A DNA stretch of 49,396 bases from the NCBI RefSeq assembly GCF_945873775.1, contig NZ_CAMCEC010000019.1, positions 1 through 49,396 of the forward strand, read 5' to 3'. The stretch is from an uncultured Treponema sp. (GTDB taxonomy: Bacteria; Spirochaetota; Spirochaetia; Treponematales; Treponemataceae). The notes beneath the pieces are model-generated. The model was not told the DNA's origin. It saw nothing but the letters and a program-made list of their open reading frames with translations, and ran no database searches. Positions 6,465 through 14,380 of this stretch are shown here, one piece after another (the stretch's first letter is position 1; the number at the start of each line of letters is the position of its first letter). The position numbers and the translations under genes were made by a program.

Positions 6465-7424
6465 CTATTTTATTAAAAATCTGTCGTTTTTTATAAACTT
6501 TTCTAGGCTTTCTTGCCATTCAGGAATTTTAATTTTCAGCAAGGTTTGAATTTTTTCTTTGCTTAAAACCGAATATGCAGGACGTTTTGCAGCGCATGGA
6601 TATTCATCGGTTGTGCAAGAATTTATAGCGCAGTCCTCTGTAATTCTGCCGTACTTTTTTCCAAGCTCATATATTTTTTTTGTAAAGTCAAACCAAGTCG
6701 TTTCGCCTAAATTTGTAAAATGATAAACGCCATAGGGCAGGGCTGATTTTTTTCCAAACAGGCTTTTTGCTTTTTCTGATGTGGACATAATTTTTAAAAT
6801 TGCAGAAGCCAAGTCCACAGTGCAAGTCGGAGTGCCTTTCTGGTCGCAAACAACGCTCACTTCATCTTTTGAATTCATTGCTTTTGTCATTGTGTAGACA
6901 AAATTTTTTCCGTCGAAACCATAAAGCCATGCAGTACGCAAAATGTAGTACTGGGTCATTTCTTTTTCTACAAAATCTTCGCCCGCCGCTTTTGTTCTTC
7001 CGTAAACTGAATCAGGACATTTCAGCATATCTTCTGTATATGGAAAATTTCCAGTTCCATCAAAAACATAGTCGGTTGAAATGTGAATCAGCTTTGCGCC
7101 AAGTTCGCGTGTAATCCTTGCAATGTTCTTTGGACCTTCAGCGTTTAGTTTTTCCGCAAGTTCTGAATCTTCTTCGGCTTTATCCACAGCAGTGTAGGCG
7201 GCACAATTTATTACCCAAGTGATTTTTTCTGGAACAGTTCCGCGGGCAACAGAAATTCCAGTTCTTCCAGCGGCAGTTCCGTGATTGTGCGCAAATTTTG
7301 AAAGCTCTGCAGGATTTGTTATGTCAACATCTCTGTCGCTTCCAATCCAGTCAATTTTATTTTCTGTAAGCTGCTTGGCAATTTCACTTCCAAGCATTCC
7401 TTTGTAACCGATAAGCCAAACCAT
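6465..7424 (-). CDS. rmlD: dTDP-4-dehydrorhamnose reductase
   Basis: RmlD (RfbD) carries out the last step of dTDP-L-rhamnose synthesis, the NAD(P)H-dependent reduction of dTDP-4-keto-rhamnose in the cytoplasm. The 319 residues show the extended short-chain dehydrogenase layout. The nucleotide-binding loop is WLIGYKGMLGSEIA at the N-terminus, followed by VINCAAYTAVDKAE, HISTDYVFDGTG and the catalytic YGRTKAAGE (Tyr-X3-Lys), with ILRTAWLYG after it. I place the start at ATG 7424 because ttggag lies at ribosome-site distance before it; the TTG at 7436 is part of that site. It follows the guanylyltransferase gene by 27 bases in the same direction. rmlA, rmlB and rmlC are not in the window, so the pathway must be completed elsewhere. 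The size is slightly above the usual 290-300 residues. Confidence 0.9.
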   Translation of the reverse strand: MVWLIGYKGMLGSEIAKQLTENKIDWIGSDRDVDITNPAELSKFAHNHGTAAGRTGISVARGTVPEKITWVINCAAYTAVDKAEEDSELAEKLNAEGPKNIARITRELGAKLIHISTDYVFDGTGNFPYTEDMLKCPDSVYGRTKAAGEDFVEKEMTQYYILRTAWLYGFDGKNFVYTMTKAMNSKDEVSVVCDQKGTPTCTVDLASAILKIMSTSEKAKSLFGKKSALPYGVYHFTNLGETTWFDFTKKIYELGKKYGRITEDCAINSCTTDEYPCAAKRPAYSVLSKEKIQTLLKIKIPEWQESLEKFIKNDRFLIK

Positions 7425-7451
7425 TTTTTGCTCCAAAGTAATAAAACGCTT

Positions 7452-8567
7452 TTACTGTTTTTCCTTGAATTTTTTTACAACATCTCTAACGGAAGAACTC
7501 GCGCCTTTTTTCATAACAAGGATTTTACCATTTTTTACAACAACAATCAAATCCTGCACTCCGCAAAGGGCAACCGGCATATCGGAATAGACAAAGTTTC
7601 CGCCGCTTTCAACTGAAATAAATTCTTCTTCGGCTTGCTCAAAATATTTTTCAAATGAATCCCAGCTTCCAACATCGTCCCAGTTAAAAGAAGCTTTTAC
7701 ACAAACCGCATTCTGTGTCCGCTCGGCAACGGCATTGTCAACTGCAATTGATTTTACAGATTTATAGGCTTCATTAAGCGGCTGCCAGTTTTCAATGTAC
7801 TTTATCGAATTAAGAAGCGCTGGCTCTGGAAATTTTTCAGCATCAAAAATTTTAAAAGTTTCGTACATTTCACTTTCATACTTTTTTATTTCAGACTCAA
7901 AAAGCGAATTTGAAAATCCAAACATTCCGCTGTTCCAAGCATATTTTCCGCTCGCAAGATAAGCCTTCGCAGTTTCCAAGTCAGGCTTTTCCTTGAAGCT
8001 TTCAATCTTTAAAACTGAATTTTCAGAATCCAAAGGCTCGCCCATATTTATGTAGCCGAATCCAGTTGAAGGTTCATAAGGCGGAATTGCAAAGCACACA
8101 AATTTTCCCTGATGCGCAAAATCCGCAGCTTTCTTGCAGTCAGAAACAAAATTTTCCAAAGGCGAAATAACTTGGTCGCTTGTCAAAACCAAAATCAAAT
8201 GCTCTGATTTTTCCGCAAGCTCAAGGAATTTGCAGGCAAGCAAAAGGGGCGGGCAAGTGTGCCTAGAGCAAGGTTCTGCAATTACGTACAAGTCATTTTC
8301 AATTTTCTTTTTTTGCTGTACGGAAACTTTTTCTTTTAAAATTTCAACTTGCTTTGTAAGCTCTACGCAAATTTCAGGACGCGAAATAATGAGAATTTTT
8401 CCTGAAGGCTCAACTGCCAACGCTCTTATGACTGCATTCTGCAAAAAAGAAATTCCGTCTGCAAAAGCCATAAACTGCTTTGGAAATTCCGGAGTTGAAG
8501 CGGGCCAAAGCCTTTCACCAAATCCGCCAGCAAGAATCACAACATCAGTAAAATTTGAATTGCCCAT
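7452..8567 (-). CDS. manC: Mannose-1-phosphate guanylyltransferase
   Basis: Forms GDP-mannose from mannose-1-phosphate and GTP, supplying mannose or derived sugars for surface polysaccharide. The N-terminus VVILAGGFGERLWPASTPEF followed by PKQF is the nucleotidyltransferase signature (G-G-X-G-X-R-L-X-P and the PKQ lysine). Downstream are GFGYINMGEP, the sugar-binding FKEKPD and YAWNSGMFGF, all typical of GMP enzymes. The 371 residues cover the transferase and a short beta-helix only, so the C-terminal isomerase domain of bifunctional ManC/AlgA enzymes is absent. The ATG (8567-8565) directly abuts the TAA of the upstream gene, with an aggagc ribosome site. Together with rmlD it suggests sugar-nucleotide supply for the transferases at 1-4800. 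The symbol is by family resemblance. Confidence 0.85.
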   Translation of the reverse strand: MGNSNFTDVVILAGGFGERLWPASTPEFPKQFMAFADGISFLQNAVIRALAVEPSGKILIISRPEICVELTKQVEILKEKVSVQQKKKIENDLYVIAEPCSRHTCPPLLLACKFLELAEKSEHLILVLTSDQVISPLENFVSDCKKAADFAHQGKFVCFAIPPYEPSTGFGYINMGEPLDSENSVLKIESFKEKPDLETAKAYLASGKYAWNSGMFGFSNSLFESEIKKYESEMYETFKIFDAEKFPEPALLNSIKYIENWQPLNEAYKSVKSIAVDNAVAERTQNAVCVKASFNWDDVGSWDSFEKYFEQAEEEFISVESGGNFVYSDMPVALCGVQDLIVVVKNGKILVMKKGASSSVRDVVKKFKEKQ

Positions 8568-9323
8568 TTATTGCTCCTGTTGTTTCTGCTCTTCCATTTT
8601 TGCAAAGAAGTAGGCGCAGAAAGTTTTTATCCTGTTCATAAAAGATGTGTCAACGCGTTCTCTAAGAAAAAAAACACTTGGAGCTTTTACCGCTCCGATT
8701 CCATAAAGAATCCATTTGTCATCAGATCTAAAAATCACAATTATTGACTTCATGTTTTCCGGACTAACGCAATTGAATTTATCGTAGTAACGCATTGTAG
8801 AAAGATTCGTTGATTCATAGTAATAATATCCGTCGTTTTTTTCCGAAGTGATTTTCATCGGAACAAGGCCAAAAGGCTTCATTTCAAAATCGGCATTTAC
8901 AATCTGAGTATTTCCATCTTCCTGAGCTGACTTTATTTCCGCGGAAGTATACAAGTCATACCATTCTTCGGCTCTTTCTGAATAATAAGGAATTCCTGCA
9001 TAAGATGGAATGTCCATTACAAGCGAAGAAAAATTTTCAAGAAGATTTTCATTGCCTTCGTAAGGATATTCTTTTATGACTTCCGCAAAATAAGCAGGCT
9101 TAAGTTCAGTTACAGTTTCCACAGCTTTTTTCAAGCCTGGATTTTCGCCTTTCATGCACATTTTTTTATATGAGCCTGTATTTTTAATTACAGTTTTTCC
9201 GCTGCCTAAAGATTCAATATCTTCAGCTGACAAATTTTTATTATAAGGCGATTCTGAAAATGCACCGGCAAAAGCAACAGAAAATAAAGCAAGAGCAACA
9301 ATATTCTTAAAAATAGTTTTCAA
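8568..9323 (-). CDS. Secreted protein of unknown function
   Basis: A 251-residue protein with an N-terminal signal peptide (KTIFKNIVALALFSVAFAGA, cleavage probably near AFS/ES). The rest is a mixed, soluble domain with no enzyme motif I can name. Similar proteins occur, to my recollection, as conserved hypotheticals in treponemes. The start is a TTG at 9323 with a gggg ribosome site seven bases upstream, and TATAAT (about 9357-9352) is a plausible -10 box. It heads a three-gene minus-strand unit with manC and rmlD, with no gap to manC. It is probably periplasmic or outer-envelope. No lipobox cysteine is seen, so it does not look like a lipoprotein. Confidence 0.75.
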   Translation of the reverse strand: MKTIFKNIVALALFSVAFAGAFSESPYNKNLSAEDIESLGSGKTVIKNTGSYKKMCMKGENPGLKKAVETVTELKPAYFAEVIKEYPYEGNENLLENFSSLVMDIPSYAGIPYYSERAEEWYDLYTSAEIKSAQEDGNTQIVNADFEMKPFGLVPMKITSEKNDGYYYYESTNLSTMRYYDKFNCVSPENMKSIIVIFRSDDKWILYGIGAVKAPSVFFLRERVDTSFMNRIKTFCAYFFAKMEEQKQQEQ

Positions 9324-9403
9324 TGTTTTCCCCTATAAAAATAAAGACTAATTATTATAGTAAATAAAAATCAAACTTGCAAGGTTACATCAAGAATTCT
9401 AAA

Positions 9404-9617
9404 CAGGGCAAACGCATTATAAATATATTCAGCATAAAACTGGCTCCCAGTCACGGTTTCGTGGTTCAAAAACGCGCAATAATGCGCTACACGCTGATTG
9501 TTGCAAAGTAACTATAGAATTGCCCGCTCACGCGGTCGCACCAATCAGAATGTTTTTGCCACAGAACCGTTCCTTTTCGCAAACTTTACTTAAATTATTT
9601 ATAATGCGTTTGCCCTG
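9404..9617. mobile_element. MITE-like element, 21-bp perfect terminal inverted repeats, 12-bp target duplication
   Basis: Bases 9404-9424 (starting cagggcaaacgc) and 9597-9617 (ending gcgtttgccctg) are exact reverse complements over 21 bases. Directly outside them, aagaattctaaa occurs as an exact direct repeat at 9392-9403 and 9618-9629, as expected for a target-site duplication. The 214-bp body has no open frame of note and contains nested inverted repeats: CACG-GTTT-CGTG near 9452-9463, GCGCA-ATAA-TGCGC near 9474-9487, and ctgattg/caatcag across the right half. It can therefore fold extensively. It sits between divergent genes and ends about 57 bases before the RNase Z start codon. No transposase of its own is present. 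I do not recognise the family. Confidence 0.75.
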
Positions 9618-9674
9618 AAGAATTCTAAATACGCTAGATTGAAGAAAGTCTTTTTTTTGTATAAAATCGTTTCC

Positions 9675-10601
9675 ATGAACATGGAAGCTTTTATTTTGGG
9701 CTGCGGAGGAATGATGCCGTTGCCATATCGCCACCTTACATCAGTTTTGCTTCGGCGCGACGGAGACTTGTTTTTATTTGACGGCGGAGAAGGCACGCAG
9801 GTTTCTTTAAGGCGGCTTAATTTAAAGTGGAAGAAAATCAATGCGATTTTTGTTTCGCATACGCACGCAGATCACGTTACAGGGCTTCCTGGAATTCTTA
9901 TGCTTTCTTCACAAGTTGACAGAACAGAGCCTCTTTATATTTTTGGTCCGCCGAAAATTGCAGAATATATAGAAACAAGCCGCAAAGTTCTGGATATGTA
10001 CATAAATTATCCGATTGTTGTAAAAGAAATAACAGAGCCGGGCGTAGTCTATGAAGGCGACGGATTTTATATAAGGTCATTTCCGCTTGAACACACAAAA
10101 ACTTGTGTAGGTTATACGCTGGAAGAACTTGACCGCCCAGGAGAATTCAATCCAGAAGAAGCAGAGAGATTAAAAATTCCAAAAGGACCTTTATGGGGAA
10201 AACTTCAGCGCGGCGAAAGCGTCGTAAATAAAGACGGAATTGAAATAAAGCCAGAGCAAGTTGTTGGCAAAAATAGAAGCGGACGGAAATTCAGTTTTGT
10301 GACAGATACAATGTATCTTCCGTCGATTGCAAAAGAAGTGAAGGGCAGCGACCTTTTAATCTGCGAGGGAATGTTTGCGGACGGATGCGAAGATCAGGCA
10401 AAAGAAAAAAAGCACATGACTTCACGGCAGGCAGCCACAATTGCAAGAGATTCCAATGCGCTAAGAATGGGACTTATTCACTACAGCCCGCGTTACAACG
10501 ACAAAGAGCTAAATGTTCTTTTGGAGCAGGCGCAGCAAGTTTATCCAGAAGCACGCCTTACAAAAGACAGGATGAGAATCGAGATTCCTTATGTCGAATG
10601 A
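9675..10601 (+). CDS. rnz: Ribonuclease Z
   Basis: tRNA 3'-processing endonuclease of the metallo-beta-lactamase superfamily (ElaC/RNase Z short form, a cytoplasmic dimer). The zinc-binding HxHxDH motif is in FVSHTHADHVTGLPG. FSFVTDTMYLPS holds the later Asp ligand, and GLIHYSPRYND contains the C-terminal His and the family-specific motif. LLICEGMF also fits. It is about 308 residues from ATG 9675 (or 306 from ATG 9681), the usual ElaC size; the longer frame from 9639 adds an unlikely N-terminus. No Shine-Dalgarno lies before 9675, and TATAAA (9660-9665) is only nine bases upstream, so a leaderless message is possible. Exogenous maturation fits the window's tRNA-Leu, which lacks an encoded CCA. 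It overlaps the next ORF by 11 bases. Confidence 0.9.
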   Translation: MNMEAFILGCGGMMPLPYRHLTSVLLRRDGDLFLFDGGEGTQVSLRRLNLKWKKINAIFVSHTHADHVTGLPGILMLSSQVDRTEPLYIFGPPKIAEYIETSRKVLDMYINYPIVVKEITEPGVVYEGDGFYIRSFPLEHTKTCVGYTLEELDRPGEFNPEEAERLKIPKGPLWGKLQRGESVVNKDGIEIKPEQVVGKNRSGRKFSFVTDTMYLPSIAKEVKGSDLLICEGMFADGCEDQAKEKKHMTSRQAATIARDSNALRMGLIHYSPRYNDKELNVLLEQAQQVYPEARLTKDRMRIEIPYVE

Positions 10602-11310
10602 AGTTGAACTGATTTCTTTCTGCAAAGACTACGGAAAATTTTCAGCATGCAAAAATATAAATTTCTATGCGGGAAAAAATTCCATCACTGGAATTCTCGG
10701 ACCAAACGGAGCAGGAAAAACTTCTGTCCTAAAAGCAATTTGCGGGCTTCATTACCAGACTAGCGGAACTATAAAAATCTGCGGAACAGAAGAAACCGAT
10801 GAATTTAAAAAATTAACCGCTTTTGTCCCAGAAGTTCCAGAGCTTGATTCAAGCCTTACCGTAAAAGAAACTCTTTTTTTTGAAGCTGAAATTTCAGGAC
10901 AGAAAAAAACTGAAGCTGAGCTAACAATAAAAAATGCTGCGGAAATTTGCGGACTAAAAGAAGTTTTCAGTAAAAAAATTTCAAACCTTTCAAAAGGATT
11001 TAAGCAAAGAACGAGCCTTGCAAAAGCAATCTGCAGACTTCCAAAAATTCTTGTTCTTGATGAATTTTCAGCAGGACTAGATCCAGCACAAATCGCTTCG
11101 TTCAGAAAAAAACTAAAAGAACTTTCAAACTCAATGACAATTATTTTTTCAACGCATCATATTGAAGAAGCAGTTTCTTTGTGCAATAGAATTTATATAA
11201 TTGCAAACGGAGAAGTTGCAGCTTGCGGAACTGAAAAAGAAATAACAAAAAAATTTAACTGTAAAAACCTTGAGGAAGCATTTATTTGCGCCACGGAAAA
11301 ATCACAATGA
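10591..11310 (+). CDS. ABC transporter ATPase, GldA-like
   Basis: A 239-residue ATPase of an ABC-2 type exporter. The Walker A is GPNGAGKT (37-44), the signature NLSKGFKQR, the Walker B ILVLDEFSAGLDP with the following Glu-like acidic residue, and the switch His in IIFSTHHIEEA. The layout matches the GldA/CcmA branch that pairs with GldF/GldG permease-type proteins. It starts inside the 3' end of rnz and its TGA overlaps the ATG of the permease gene (ATGA at 11307-11310), so the three exporter genes are translationally coupled. It acts at the cytoplasmic face of the inner membrane. The substrate is not known for this family outside gliding Bacteroidetes, and gliding itself should not be inferred here. 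Confidence 0.9.
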   Translation: MSNEVELISFCKDYGKFSACKNINFYAGKNSITGILGPNGAGKTSVLKAICGLHYQTSGTIKICGTEETDEFKKLTAFVPEVPELDSSLTVKETLFFEAEISGQKKTEAELTIKNAAEICGLKEVFSKKISNLSKGFKQRTSLAKAICRLPKILVLDEFSAGLDPAQIASFRKKLKELSNSMTIIFSTHHIEEAVSLCNRIYIIANGEVAACGTEKEITKKFNCKNLEEAFICATEKSQ

Positions 11311-13538
11311 AATCTATTTTAAAAAGATACTTTTTTAACTTTGCAATAAATCCGTTCACATACATTTTAGTTGCCGCATTTGAAATTTTTGTAAACCTTA
11401 GATTTTTTATCGGGCAGCAATTTTTTCTTGGAGCAGGTTCTACAGATTTGCACAATTTTTTTTCAGCATTTCCGCCAGCCTGCATTTTGTTTTTGCCTGT
11501 ACTAGTTTCAATTTCTTCAAATGTAAAAAAGGATTTTCCTTTAAAATCAATTTTTGTATTTTTTCCTGAATTTCTTTCAGTTTTTTTTATTTGCTGCTTT
11601 GCAACATTTCTTTCTATCTTAGTTCCAGTATGCGTTTCTTTTTTTGGGGACATTGAGATTTCTCAAGCTTGCGTTGGATTTATAGGAATTTTATTTTACT
11701 TTGCCGCAGCAGTTTCTTTTGTAATTTTTATTTTCAGCATAATAAAATCCGCTGGAGTTTCTTTTGTAGTTTCCGCATTTTTTCTTGCAATCATAAATTC
11801 AATTCACAACATTCCGCTTTATTTCAATCCGCCGGAATTTTTAAGCGCAATAATAAAATTCATTTCATTCGCCTGGAGATTCGATTCTTTTTCAAAAGGA
11901 ATTTTCAGCATCACAGATTTTCTTTTCTTTGCTTCATCTGCTGCATTTTTTTATGCGCTTGCATTTTTTATTCAGGAAGACAGAAAAGAAAACAAATCCG
12001 TTTATTTAAAAAAAATAAAACGCGCATTTGCATTTTCTTTTTTACTTTTTACAATTGCAAATGAAAGTTTGAATTTAAAAATTGATTTTACTTCATCAAA
12101 AAATTTCAGCGTAAGCAAATACAGTAAAAAAATTTTAAGTCAAATTGAAGATCCGCTTTCAATTTCTTATTATTTAAGTCCAAAACTAAAAAGCCTTTAT
12201 CCGCAGGTAAAAGACGTAACTGATTTTTTGCAAAGCTACGCAGGAGAATCAAAAAAAGTTTCAGTTGAAATTATAAATCCCGCAAAAGAAAATATTTCAC
12301 AAAAACTTTCTGAAATTGGAATACGAGGCTATCCGATTAGAACTTCTTCCGCAGATTCTGCAAGCATCACAAATGTTTATTCTGCTATAAAAATTGACTA
12401 TCTTGGCAAAAGCGAAACAATTCCGTTTGTGCTGAATATATCAAGGCTTGAATTTGATTTGACTAGAAAAATAAAATCTCTTGTTGAAGAAAAAGAAAAT
12501 CCAGTTCAAGTTGTCTGCGCTTCATCTTTTGCAAATGGATACAAACTTGCGTTTCAATATCTTGAGGCGGAAGGCTTTTCTGTTATCCAGACATCGCTTC
12601 CTTCTGAAAAAAATTCAGGCGCTGATATTTCGTTTGATGAGCTTCCTAACATTCCGCTGATTATTTTCGGAAGCGACAACTTCACAAAAACTGATTGCAA
12701 AATTCTTGAAAACTTTATTCTCAATGGCGGAAAAGTTTTTATTGCAAGCCAGCCTTATTCCATAGATTTTGAAGACAACTGGTCTGTAAAGCAAAATGAA
12801 TCAAATCAGCTTTTTGAGCGGCTCATGTTTACTTTTGGAATTTATTTTAAACAGACATTGACTTGCGATATTTCAAATTTAAGAATTACAATGACAAGCA
12901 ATTCCGATGTCAACGGAAATGAAAAAGCCGCGCAGACAGAATATATAAATTATCCGCTTTGGATTTCCCTAAGAACACAAGAAAATGCGCTTTCAGGACT
13001 TTCAGTTTTTTGGCCTTGCGCATTTGATATTGACAATGAAGTTGCAGAAATTGAAAAGTTAAAAACAGTTCCGCTTCTTTTTACAAGCAATCGTTCATGG
13101 CAAATTCCAAGAACAGAAAATTTTATAACCAATCCTTTTGCAGTTCCAAAGACAGCAGAATCAGAGGAAGAATATTCTACTTTTACAGTCTGCGCTTCAT
13201 CTACAAAAGAAAATGAAAAATCTCCGTCGCTCATACTTTTTGCAGATCAATATGCTTTTTCAGATTCGCTGCTTTCGTATAATTCAAATTCAATTTTCGA
13301 TGTTGATTCAAGAAGCCTTGATTTTTTGTGCAACGGAATTTTTATGCTGAACGGTGAATATGAGCTTTTAAACTTAAAAAATAAAACTACATTCAACACA
13401 ACGCTTTATAAAATCAGCAATGAAAATATCAGAGACGCCGCAATAAAAACACTTTTTACAACATGCGTGCTACCAATATTTACAAACCTAACAATAAGTT
13501 TTATTTTCTTTTCAAAGAGAAGGAGGTTCAACAAATGA
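11307..13538 (+). CDS. GldF-GldG-like ABC permease fused to an auxiliary domain
   Basis: A 743-residue membrane protein from ATG 11307 (the upstream TTG extension is unlikely because the ATGA overlap sets the start). Residues 1-250 hold about six hydrophobic helices of an ABC-2 permease (GldF-like). A large extracytoplasmic part follows, with FSVSKYSKKILSQIEDPLSI and SYYLSPKLKSLYPQVKDVTD, the hallmark of GldG/ABC_transp_aux proteins. This part ends in one C-terminal helix (VLPIFTNLTISFIFF) with a basic tail. In many bacteria GldF and GldG are separate; here they form one chain. It lies between its ATPase and the DUF4340-like partner, a common arrangement. The substrate is unknown; an envelope lipid or polysaccharide role is only a guess. 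Confidence 0.8.
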   Translation: MKSILKRYFFNFAINPFTYILVAAFEIFVNLRFFIGQQFFLGAGSTDLHNFFSAFPPACILFLPVLVSISSNVKKDFPLKSIFVFFPEFLSVFFICCFATFLSILVPVCVSFFGDIEISQACVGFIGILFYFAAAVSFVIFIFSIIKSAGVSFVVSAFFLAIINSIHNIPLYFNPPEFLSAIIKFISFAWRFDSFSKGIFSITDFLFFASSAAFFYALAFFIQEDRKENKSVYLKKIKRAFAFSFLLFTIANESLNLKIDFTSSKNFSVSKYSKKILSQIEDPLSISYYLSPKLKSLYPQVKDVTDFLQSYAGESKKVSVEIINPAKENISQKLSEIGIRGYPIRTSSADSASITNVYSAIKIDYLGKSETIPFVLNISRLEFDLTRKIKSLVEEKENPVQVVCASSFANGYKLAFQYLEAEGFSVIQTSLPSEKNSGADISFDELPNIPLIIFGSDNFTKTDCKILENFILNGGKVFIASQPYSIDFEDNWSVKQNESNQLFERLMFTFGIYFKQTLTCDISNLRITMTSNSDVNGNEKAAQTEYINYPLWISLRTQENALSGLSVFWPCAFDIDNEVAEIEKLKTVPLLFTSNRSWQIPRTENFITNPFAVPKTAESEEEYSTFTVCASSTKENEKSPSLILFADQYAFSDSLLSYNSNSIFDVDSRSLDFLCNGIFMLNGEYELLNLKNKTTFNTTLYKISNENIRDAAIKTLFTTCVLPIFTNLTISFIFFSKRRRFNK

Positions 13539-14380
13539 AGCGCATTTCATCAAAAAAAGCTCTTCTTATATTTTACGGATTTGACATAATTCTTGTTCTA
13601 GTTATTCTGCTGCTTTTTCTTCCACTTTCAAGAAAAAATATTCCAGAAACTTCAAAAATGAGATTCATCAGCAATGCCAAAGAAATTTCTTCTGTTGAAA
13701 TTTACAACGCAAAAGAAAGAAAAAAAATTATAATATCCCAAAAAGACAATATATGGCTTGGAACAGATGACGATTCAAACATGACGCTAAACTGGCCAGG
13801 CGACATTCAGACAATAAAAAATTTTTTGGCGGAAGCAGAAAAAGAAAACACTTTATATAAAAAAGCTGAAAAAGTTTCGTCCTGGGCAAGCCTTGGTGTA
13901 GATGAAAAAAATTCATGCCGCATAACTTTTTTTAAAGGAACTGAAAAAGTTTCAGAATTTTTCTTTGGAATAGAAGATCCAATTTCTGAAAGAATTTCAT
14001 TTAGGACATCAAAAGAGCAAACAGTCTGGGAAGCAAAAACTTTTGTTTCAAATTTTCTTTTTAAAGACGCTTCATTTTGGGCAGATCCGTACATCGAGCC
14101 TTTATGCGTAACTGATGAAAATGAAACTTCCGCAAAACTAAGAAGAGGGCAGTTTATTTATCTTTCGCCGTCAGAAAATATCAAGCCGGAAAAAGTTGTT
14201 TTAAAAATATTCAGCAACACAAACAAAGCCGTCTATTCAATTTACAAAAAAGATGATTCGTACATTGTCATACCTTCATTTTCTTCGCTAGAAAAAAACG
14301 CAGACGCAATAAAGTCAATAAACTACAGATATTCAATAAGCCAATGGACTTATGAAAAATTCCTAGAGGCAAGCAAATGA
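13535..14380 (+). CDS. DUF4340-like membrane-anchored protein, exporter partner
   Basis: 281 residues from ATG 13535, chosen because aaggagg lies eight bases before it and it overlaps the upstream TGA (ATGA). One N-terminal membrane helix (ALLIFYGFDIILVLVILLLF) anchors a beta-rich domain with repeats such as SSVEIYNAKERKKIIISQKD and ITFFKGTEKVSEFFFGIED. This resembles the DUF4340 proteins that accompany GldG-type exporters. It probably sits outside the inner membrane beside the permease. The 3' end overlaps folC by ATGA. The family call rests on context plus the repeated 'I-I-K-W-V' style pattern and is moderate. Confidence 0.7.
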   Translation: MKRISSKKALLIFYGFDIILVLVILLLFLPLSRKNIPETSKMRFISNAKEISSVEIYNAKERKKIIISQKDNIWLGTDDDSNMTLNWPGDIQTIKNFLAEAEKENTLYKKAEKVSSWASLGVDEKNSCRITFFKGTEKVSEFFFGIEDPISERISFRTSKEQTVWEAKTFVSNFLFKDASFWADPYIEPLCVTDENETSAKLRRGQFIYLSPSENIKPEKVVLKIFSNTNKAVYSIYKKDDSYIVIPSFSSLEKNADAIKSINYRYSISQWTYEKFLEASK

